From an uncultured Clostridia bacterium (GTDB lineage Bacteria; Bacillota_A; Clostridia; Christensenellales; CAG-138), in NCBI GenBank assembly GCA_937877295.1, contig CALFIV010000020.1, positions 1-7,361 on the forward strand: 7,361 bases of DNA, written 5' to 3'. Of the stretch, positions 1 to 4,975 are shown piece after piece. The stretch's first letter is position 1. Each line of letters starts with the position of its first letter. Position numbers and translations under genes: made by a program. The notes beneath the pieces are model-generated. The model saw only the letters and a program-made list of their open reading frames with translations. It had not been told where the DNA came from and ran no database searches.

Positions 1-813
1 GTGTATGTCGGCTTTCGGAAAGCGCTCCTGCACCATTTGTTTCAGACGCTCGGCGCTCTCCAAATTGCCGCCGTGTCCGACGACGACAAGGTCGCCAAGC
101 TCCGGCTGCCACTTCATCGCCATCTTTTCAATCATGGCAAGCCTTGCCCGTCTCTGTCCACGCAGCATAGACACGACTTTCAGCCGTCCGTCCTCGTCAA
201 CGCGCAGAAAGGGCTTGATCTGCAGGGCGTTGCCCGCGGCTGCCGCAACGGCGTGGATGCGCCCTCCGTGCAGCAGATGATCGAACGAATCGACCGTAAA
301 CCAATGGCAGACGCGCAGGCAATTTGCGTAGACCCATTCGGTCAACTCGTCCAGCGACAGTCCGCTTGCCTGCATTCGTGCCGTCTCGCGCACCAAGAAC
401 CCTTCACCGATCGACGCGCTCAGCGTATCGATGCAGACGATTCTGCGTCCCGGATACTGCTCTGCAAGCTCGTCCGCGCACAGTATCGCCGATTGGATCA
501 TGCCGGACAGCCCCGAGGAAAAACCGAGGTACAGAACGTCCTTTCCCTGCTGCAGAATCGGTTCAAAGAAGCTTGCGTAGGTATAGGGGTTGACGCCCGC
601 GGTGGAGGCAAACAGTCCGCTCCGCTGATAGGCGTAGAACTGTGCAGCGCTGATATCGCCGCCGGGACCGTAGGTGTAATCCCGATCTCCGACGCGCACC
701 GGCATCGGGATCATGACGACCTCGGGCAAGCCGACCATAAAATCGGCGGTCAGATCCGCCGTCGCGTCGGTAATGATTTGGTAGGTTTCATTCGTTTTGG
801 ATGAATGGCACAT
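1..813 (-). CDS. DegV family (FakB-like) fatty-acid-binding protein, 3' end outside window
   Basis: The minus strand reads without a stop from an ATG at 813-811 to the left edge, giving 271 residues; the family is usually about 280-290, so only a short C-terminus is missing. An AAGGAG ribosome binding site at 824-819 lies 5 nt before the ATG and fixes the start. Family marks seen: an N-terminal 'IITDATADL' strand (about residues 13-21), the Ser/Thr loop 'ASTAGVNP' (69-76), 'GFSSGLSGMIQSA' (97-109), the 'DSFDHLLHGGRI' block (175-186) and 'IKPFLRVDEDGRL' (199-211). In this family such proteins hold a fatty acid in a deep pocket and, as FakB, present it to the kinase FakA to make acyl-phosphate for phospholipid synthesis. 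No FakA gene is visible here, so the physiological role is inferred. It is transcribed away from the rest of the window. The family call is secure; FakB activity is not shown. Confidence 0.93.
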   Translation of the reverse strand, partial: MCHSSKTNETYQIITDATADLTADFMVGLPEVVMIPMPVRVGDRDYTYGPGGDISAAQFYAYQRSGLFASTAGVNPYTYASFFEPILQQGKDVLYLGFSSGLSGMIQSAILCADELAEQYPGRRIVCIDTLSASIGEGFLVRETARMQASGLSLDELTEWVYANCLRVCHWFTVDSFDHLLHGGRIHAVAAAAGNALQIKPFLRVDEDGRLKVVSMLRGQRRARLAMIEKMAMKWQPELGDLVVVGHGGNLESAERLKQMVQERFPKADIH

Positions 814-1071
814 GGGTTCTCCTTGCAAAATCTGATATTTCTTTGATTCTTTAAACAGATTGAGCCAATGAACAATACCGGAAATCATGATATTCAGGTG
901 TTATACGCATGATTACTGAGGTTTACGGCAATCGCATTTTAACCTTCATTCATGAGCGACTGTCCCCGTTTCGTTCGAGTTGCCAAACACGCCGGATGCT
1001 GTTTCAACAGGGAAGATCAACATTGGTATTCCTGCTGTTTCTTGTGTAAAAACAAGATGCAGTATCTTAAC
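814..1071. other. Intergenic region between DegV gene and TetR promoter
   Basis: This stretch separates the leftward DegV gene from the rightward TetR promoter. It must contain the DegV promoter, but I see no convincing -35/-10 pair on the minus strand; TATAAC (905-900) is the best -10 and has no matching -35 at normal spacing. A 7-bp inverted repeat, AATCATG at 883-889 and CATGATT at 908-914 with an 18-nt spacer, lies about 70-100 bp upstream of the DegV start and could be a regulator site. A 74-codon open frame at 952-1176 has no ribosome binding site and runs through the TetR promoter, so I do not call it a gene. The sequence is A+T-richer than the flanking DegV gene. Confidence 0.5.
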
Positions 1072-1101
1072 TTGACAAGCTCAGGCAGCAACTGCTATAA
1101 T
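1072..1101 (+). promoter_or_regulatory. Sigma-70-type promoter for the TetR-family gene
   Basis: A perfect -35 hexamer TTGACA (1072-1077) and a perfect -10 hexamer TATAAT (1096-1101) are separated by 18 bp. Transcription should start near 1108. It points toward the TetR-family gene, giving a leader of roughly 100-140 nt. It is the best promoter in the window. Confidence 0.85.
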
Positions 1102-1107
1102 GCCTTT

Positions 1108-1132
1108 ACAAATGTAATGGCATTATTATTGT
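1108..1132. promoter_or_regulatory. 25-bp interrupted palindrome, candidate TetR operator
   Basis: The sequence reads ACAA-N3-TAATG-N-CATTA-N3-TTGT, an exact two-fold palindrome in 18 of 25 positions centred on 1120. It begins 6 bp after the -10 box and covers the expected transcription start, so a bound dimer would block initiation. TetR-family regulators commonly repress their own promoters through such sites. Assigning it to the protein encoded from 1248 is inference from position and symmetry. Confidence 0.7.
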
Positions 1133-1247
1133 ATATCTGCGAGCCTATGATGTCAATCTGCGGCGGTTTGGCTTGAACACAATCTATGACTTTTAACTAT
1201 CCTGTACAGAAATGGAATGTTTTGTAATGTCAAAGGAAATGTCAGAG

Positions 1248-1904
1248 ATGGAAAAACGCAATATGTTGCGCTTATCCAATGAAGAATCCAACAGACTCAC
1301 AAAGGAATGTATTCAGACGGCGCTGATTCGCCTGATGGCAACGAAAGATCTTCAAAAAATAACCGTCAGCGAGATCGTTCATTTAGCAGGCGTTTCCAGA
1401 ACCGCATTTTACAACAATTACTCTTCCAAGGAAGCTGTGCTGGCAGCTTTATCGTCCAATCTTCAAAAAGAATTAGTACACCTCACGACCGAAGCCTTCA
1501 TAGAGGAATTGCGTTATGAAACTTACTTATCGGTTTTTCAGCGAATCAAAGACGATTCCCAAAGCTTCCGTATGCTTTTGGATTCGCAGCTGTCGAGCAA
1601 GGAGTTGATCCGCATCAATGAATATGTCAAGGAGCATTACCCGGAAATCAATTTAAGAATCAGATATCTGGTGTTTGGATGTGCAGGCATGATTCGGAGC
1701 ATCATACTCGACTGGTTTTTCAACGGAATGAATGAAAACGTTGCCGAGATGGCAGCGCTGTGTTCCGAATTGTCTGAAGATATTATTGCGCGAATCGATG
1801 CGATTGATCCAAACTTTCGGCAAAGATTGTTGATGTATAGGGATCGTGAACACCACAGTCAGAGCATCAAGGAGGACTCAAAGCAAACAGCTGAACACGT
1901 TTGA
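1248..1904 (+). CDS. TetR/AcrR family transcriptional regulator
   Basis: This encodes a DNA-binding repressor of the TetR/AcrR type, about 218 residues from the ATG at 1248. The open frame reaches back to an ATG at 1212 (230 residues), with further ATGs at 1227 and 1239. I prefer 1248 because AAAGGA (1232-1237) lies 10 nt before it, while 1212 has no ribosome binding site. The N-terminal helix-turn-helix is clear: 'LQKITVSEIVHLAGVS' followed by 'RTAFYNNYSSKEAVL', where the TAFYNNYSSKE segment is the recognition helix and helix-4 start typical of the family. The rest is an all-helical ligand-binding and dimerisation domain with a stretch 'RIRYLVFGCAGMIRSIILDWF', like those of TetR proteins with a variable C-terminal domain. 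The last about 25 residues are polar and probably disordered. It stands alone behind its own promoter and palindrome, so autorepression is likely. The inducer is unknown. The gene is A+T-richer than its neighbours. Confidence 0.9.
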   Translation: MEKRNMLRLSNEESNRLTKECIQTALIRLMATKDLQKITVSEIVHLAGVSRTAFYNNYSSKEAVLAALSSNLQKELVHLTTEAFIEELRYETYLSVFQRIKDDSQSFRMLLDSQLSSKELIRINEYVKEHYPEINLRIRYLVFGCAGMIRSIILDWFFNGMNENVAEMAALCSELSEDIIARIDAIDPNFRQRLLMYRDREHHSQSIKEDSKQTAEHV

Positions 1905-1910
1905 CATTAA

Positions 1911-2140
1911 ATAGCGGATGAAAGCGAGCTGTACAACAGCTTCGATCCTGAGCAAAATACGTTAAACGATGATTTTCTGACATATTTGACCGAACGCTAT
2001 GCGAAAAAAGAATTCAGTAAGAAAGCGATTCTTATTTTCAGCGGCGCGGCGATTGACAAAAATCATCTTGAAAAGGTTTTTTTCGTCGTATCGATGCTGA
2101 GATCGACAAAATAAGCAGGCAAAAGAAGCTGCTTTCATGA
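1911..2140 (+). pseudogene. Decayed gene fragment with frameshift, function unknown
   Basis: After the TetR stop (1902-1904) and a second in-frame stop (1908-1910), the same frame opens and reads protein-like sequence: it begins IADESELYNSFDPEQ and continues through 'LTYLTERYAKKEFSKK' and 'AIDKNHLEKVF'. No ATG, GTG or TTG start precedes it in frame. At the run of seven T (2077-2083) the frame breaks: unshifted it ends at TAA 2112-2114, but one extra T would restore 'VFFRRIDAEIDKISRQKKLLS' up to TGA 2138-2140. The charged, heptad-like continuation suggests a true coding past. From memory, and unverified, the start resembles the N-terminal soluble part of small predicted membrane proteins of unknown function in Clostridia; the membrane part is absent. 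A perfect AAGGAGG at 1869-1875, inside the TetR end, may be the relic's old ribosome binding site. A sequencing error could explain the frameshift but not the missing start. Confidence 0.6.
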
Positions 2141-2230
2141 TTGAACAGCCGTAAATACATCAGTTTCTTTTGAGTTTAGAATCCTACGTTATGCTTATTG
2201 AGACGTGCAAAGATGCATGCCACATGGCTC

Positions 2231-2237
2231 AAAGGAG
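2231..2237 (+). promoter_or_regulatory. Ribosome binding site fixing the response regulator start
   Basis: AAAGGAG lies 7 nt before the ATG at 2245. It shows that translation starts there and not at the TTG at 2170, the longest possible start of this frame, which has no comparable site. Confidence 0.85.
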
Positions 2238-2244
2238 TATCAAC

Positions 2245-2919
2245 ATGTTTCATATCCTTGTTGTAGATGATGATAAAAACACGCGAAAGTATCTGCAGGC
2301 AGTGCTGGAAGCGGAAAATTATACCGTTTCGACGGCCGCAAACGGCGAAGATGCGCTTGCCGTCATGGATCGGGCGTACATCGATCTTGTCGTTCTTGAT
2401 ATTATGATGCCAAACATGGACGGATATGAATTTACGGAGACCTTACGAAAAAACAACAGCGAGCTCCCTGTTTTGATGGTATCAGCCAAACAGCTTCCGG
2501 CGGATCGTCACAAAGGGTTCCTCGTCGGAACGGACGATTATATGACCAAACCGATCGACGAGATGGAATTGCTTTTACGCATTAGAGCACTGCTGCGCAG
2601 GGCGAAAATTGCAAGCGAGCGGAAGATCGAGATCGGCGAGGTTACGCTTGATTACGACAGCATGACCGTTACCAAGGGAGACAAAACGCAAGCGCTTCCG
2701 CAAAAAGAGTTTCTGTTGCTGTATAAATTGCTATCCTATCCGGGGAAAATATTTACAAGGATTCAGTTGATGGATGAAATCTGGGGAGCTGAGAGCAATA
2801 CCGGATGGGAAACCGTGACAGTCCATATCGGTCGCTTGCGCAAACGCTTTGAGGGATGGACGGAATTTGAGATCGAATCGGTGCGTGGACTCGGATACAA
2901 GGCGGTGAAAAAGGTATGA
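2245..2919 (+). CDS. OmpR-family two-component response regulator
   Basis: This 224-residue protein has the usual length and order of an OmpR/PhoB regulator. The receiver domain (about 1-115) shows the acidic cluster D8-D10, phospho-acceptor D52 in 'VVLDIMMPNMDG', S80 in 'VSAK' and K102 in 'MTKP'. A winged-helix DNA-binding domain follows (about 128-224), with 'QALPQKEFLLLYKLLSYPG', 'FTRIQLMDEIWG', 'ETVTVHIGRLRKRF' and the wing 'IESVRGLGYKA'. All key residues are present, so it should be phosphorylated by the kinase encoded next and act as a transcription factor in the cytoplasm. The start at ATG 2245 is set by the ribosome binding site and puts the first beta strand at the N-terminus, as expected. 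Its stop overlaps the kinase start by 4 bp (ATGA), indicating translational coupling. No clear promoter was found in the roughly 100 nt upstream. The regulated genes are not known. Confidence 0.95.
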   Translation: MFHILVVDDDKNTRKYLQAVLEAENYTVSTAANGEDALAVMDRAYIDLVVLDIMMPNMDGYEFTETLRKNNSELPVLMVSAKQLPADRHKGFLVGTDDYMTKPIDEMELLLRIRALLRRAKIASERKIEIGEVTLDYDSMTVTKGDKTQALPQKEFLLLYKLLSYPGKIFTRIQLMDEIWGAESNTGWETVTVHIGRLRKRFEGWTEFEIESVRGLGYKAVKKV

Positions 2920-4004
2920 AGCTCAGCACAAAGGAACGTAAGCAACGCCTTTCGCTGCTGCTGTTGTCTGCAGGGGCTGTTCTTGCGCTTCTGATTGTGA
3001 CGGCACTGATTGTGAGTATTATAATTTGGATTTTGGTCGACCGAGGAATGTTGCAGCTTGGCAGTACTCCGTTGAACGGAGGCAAGCTGCTTTTGAATCT
3101 GGTGCTGTGGAGCATACTGATTGGCGGCATTTTCACATTTATTTCGATGCGCATCCCTCTGAAGCCGATCAATAAAATCCTAAATTCAATCAAACATCTT
3201 TCGGAGGGCGATTACTCCACGCGCCTGCAGTTTCGGGGTCTGCTTTCGCGTCATCCTGCCGTTGTTGAGTTAACAGACAGCTTCAACAAAATGGCGTCGG
3301 AGCTGGAGCAGACAGAGCTGTTACGTTCGGACTTCATCAATAATTTCTCGCATGAATTCAAGACGCCGATCGTATCGATTACAGGATTTGCCAGATTGTT
3401 AAAAAGGAGCAACCTTTCGGAAGAAAAAAGGACCGAATATCTGGACGCGATCGAGGAGGAATCCGTTCGCCTGTCTCAGTTGGCAACAAACATTCTGAAT
3501 CTGACAAATGTCGAAAATCAGAGTATTCTGACAAATATCGAGCATTTCAACCTGTCAGAGCAGATTCGTGTAGCAGCGTTGATGCTCGAAGGAAAATGGA
3601 CGCGTAAACACATCGATCTGCTGCTTCCGAGCGAGGAATTCTTTGCAAGCGGCAATGCGGATTTGCTGGAACAGGTTTGGATCAATCTGTTCGACAACGC
3701 GATCAAGTTTTCGCCGGAATACGGTATTATCGATATTCAGATCAATAGAAGCGCCGACAGAATATCGATTTTCGTTTCCAATATCGGTGATGCGATCCCC
3801 GCGGAAAGCATGGATAAGATATTCATAAAATTCTATCAGGCGGATGAATCGCATTCTACTGAAGGAAACGGTGTCGGTCTGGCCGTCGTAAAAAAGATTA
3901 TTGAACTGCATAACGGAGAAATCACGGTGCATTGCAGTGAAGGGAAAACCACGTTTACCGTTGTCCTTCCGCTGCAATCCGACCCGGAAAATAACAACGT
4001 ATAA
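2916..4004 (+). CDS. Sensor histidine kinase, short-loop (intramembrane-sensing) type
   Basis: This 362-residue kinase is the partner of the overlapping response regulator. Two membrane segments are visible (about 12-40 and 58-78) with only about 17 residues between them, so there is no extracellular sensor domain. A HAMP-like linker follows (about 79-132, containing 'PLKPINKILNSIKHLSEGDY'). The dimerisation and phosphoacceptor box is 'NFSHEFKTPI' with H146. The catalytic domain has an N box 'WINLFDNAIKFS' (N257, N261), a G1 region 'VSNIGDAIP' (287-295), an F-box-like 'KIFIKFYQ' and a G2 box 'GNGVGLAVVKKIIELHNG' (317-334). The G1 box has Asn289 where Asp is most common; kinases of the VanS/PhoR-like group in Bacillota often show this 'NxGxxIP' form, so activity is still expected. 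Such small-loop kinases usually sense membrane or antimicrobial stress, often through a partner membrane protein, but none is encoded in this window. Confidence 0.94.
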   Translation: MKLSTKERKQRLSLLLLSAGAVLALLIVTALIVSIIIWILVDRGMLQLGSTPLNGGKLLLNLVLWSILIGGIFTFISMRIPLKPINKILNSIKHLSEGDYSTRLQFRGLLSRHPAVVELTDSFNKMASELEQTELLRSDFINNFSHEFKTPIVSITGFARLLKRSNLSEEKRTEYLDAIEEESVRLSQLATNILNLTNVENQSILTNIEHFNLSEQIRVAALMLEGKWTRKHIDLLLPSEEFFASGNADLLEQVWINLFDNAIKFSPEYGIIDIQINRSADRISIFVSNIGDAIPAESMDKIFIKFYQADESHSTEGNGVGLAVVKKIIELHNGEITVHCSEGKTTFTVVLPLQSDPENNNV

Positions 4005-4066
4005 GAAAGAACCATGAAAATCGAAGTATGTTATCGCCGCATGATATGTTCAATCAAAATGTATTA

Positions 4067-4073
4067 AAAGGAG
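4067..4073 (+). promoter_or_regulatory. Ribosome binding site fixing the TIM-barrel gene start
   Basis: AAAGGAG lies 7 nt before the ATG at 4081. A GTG at 4075 in the same frame is only 1 nt away from it and is too close to be used, so ATG 4081 is the start. Confidence 0.85.
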
Positions 4074-4080
4074 AGTGTCT

Positions 4081-4752
4081 ATGGAAACTGACCGTCCTTC
4101 GATTCCAACTGTGCAAAGCCGACTGCGCCACGGTATATTGCGCATCCCGGAATCCGCTTATGCCGCTTCCGGTATCGTGATTAATGGGCGACGTTTGAAA
4201 TCCTTCGTCTTTACGACCGATCTTGCGATCATCAGAAACTGCGACGCCGACGCGGTGTTCTGCGTCTACCCGTTTACGCCGCAGCAAGCAATCTCCGATG
4301 CTATTATTAAGGGGTCCTATGTGCCGGTATTCTGCGGGGTCGGCGGTGGAACAACGAAAGGACTTCGAACGGTCGGGCTTGCCAAGGATGTGGAAAGTCA
4401 GGGCGCCATGGGCGTTGTGCTGAATGCGCCCATCTCCGATCTGAATATCGCTGCTGTAGCGATGTCCGTCGATATCCCGGTCATTATAACCGTCACAAAC
4501 GAAAACACCGATATTCAAAAACGGCTTGATTCCGGAGCTTCCATCCTGAACGTTGCCGGCGGTCTCGGCACACCGCAGCTCGTGCGAAAGATTCGCGAGG
4601 CATTTCCCGATGTGCCGATCATTGCGTCCGGCGGAAACACGGAAGAGCTGATCCGCATCACGATCGAAGCCGGCGCGAATGCGGTTACCTACACGCCGCC
4701 GTCCACAAAGGAGCTCTTCCACTCGATGATGGAACGGTATCGCGAAGGATAA
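4081..4752 (+). CDS. TIM-barrel protein of unknown function
   Basis: This 223-residue protein reads as a compact (beta/alpha)8 barrel. Eight strand-like segments can be followed: near 42-47 'FVFTTD', 58-64 'AVFCVYP', 82-86 'PVFCG', 111-116 'GVVLNA', 133-138 'PVIITV', 154-159 'SILNVA', 179-184 'PIIASG' and 200-205 'NAVTYT'. Glycine-rich loops 'GVGGGTT' (86-92), 'VAGGLGTP' (158-165) and 'ASGGNTEE' (182-189) resemble the phosphate-gripping loops of ribulose-phosphate-binding-type barrels such as NanE, ThiG or PdxS, suggesting a small phosphorylated ligand. I do not recognise a specific enzyme motif and give no reaction. There is no signal peptide, so it should be cytoplasmic. It starts 76 nt after the kinase stop with no terminator between, so it may share the two-component transcript or have its own weak promoter. 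It is followed by a strong terminator at 4860. The fold is moderately certain; the function is open. Confidence 0.8.
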   Translation: METDRPSIPTVQSRLRHGILRIPESAYAASGIVINGRRLKSFVFTTDLAIIRNCDADAVFCVYPFTPQQAISDAIIKGSYVPVFCGVGGGTTKGLRTVGLAKDVESQGAMGVVLNAPISDLNIAAVAMSVDIPVIITVTNENTDIQKRLDSGASILNVAGGLGTPQLVRKIREAFPDVPIIASGGNTEELIRITIEAGANAVTYTPPSTKELFHSMMERYREG

Positions 4753-4859
4753 ATGACGAGAAGTTTTGTGATTACTTATTACAGAACCTGTCTTAAAAAT
4801 TCGCTGATTTATTTACGCAACAATCTCTTTCTTTTAAATGCGTTGAACGCAGCAAGAAC

Positions 4860-4897
4860 CATCGACCGCCCTTCAAACCCGCGGTCGGTGTTTTTTT
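4860..4897 (+). terminator. Intrinsic terminator after the TIM-barrel gene
   Basis: A 10-bp stem (CATCGACCGC at 4860-4869 with GCGGTCGGTG at 4881-4890, one G-T wobble) with an 11-nt loop is followed directly by seven T (4891-4897). It ends the transcript of the two-component and TIM-barrel block and isolates the radical SAM gene. The gap 4753-4859 before it holds only a small hairpin (4839-4851) and no gene I can support. Confidence 0.9.
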
Positions 4898-4933
4898 ATC
4901 ATTTATCATAATAGTTTCGTTTCGGTTTAGAAA

Positions 4934-4967
4934 TCCTTTGTAAAATATTTTTATCGAACACAAAGGA
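4934..4967 (+). promoter_or_regulatory. Inverted repeat overlapping the radical SAM ribosome binding site
   Basis: TCCTTTGT (4934-4941) and ACAAAGGA (4960-4967) form an exact 8-bp inverted repeat with an 18-nt A+T-rich spacer. The right arm contains the core of the AAAGGAGG ribosome binding site (4962-4969). If both arms are transcribed the hairpin could hide the site; if the A+T-rich spacer holds the -10 box (TAAAAT at 4941-4946), the repeat would instead be DNA-level and could be an operator. Neither role is shown. Confidence 0.35.
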
Positions 4968-4975
4968 GGCAGCGC

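Noticed and set aside
1..804. Long plus-strand open frame opposite the DegV gene
   Set aside because: The minus strand encodes a clear DegV protein with family motifs and a ribosome binding site; the plus frame is a by-product of G+C-rich codons.
956..980. Possible remnant of a mobile element carrying a GACTGTCCCCG motif, reminiscent of repeats near REP-associated transposases
   Set aside because: Only a single short half-motif is present, with no partner arm, duplication or transposase relic.
952..1176. Cysteine-rich 74-codon open frame on the plus strand upstream of the TetR gene
   Set aside because: It has no ribosome binding site, runs straight through the -35/-10 promoter and the palindrome, and its protein resembles nothing I know.
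2169..2180. The 12-mer TTTGAGTTTAGA occurs here and again at 6451-6462, both in intergenic DNA
   Set aside because: One shared 12-mer in two A+T-rich intergenic regions is expected by chance in a window this size, and the flanks do not match.
4753..4917. Plus-strand open frame starting at the ATG right after the TIM-barrel stop
   Set aside because: It has no ribosome binding site and its second half is made of the terminator hairpin and T tract.
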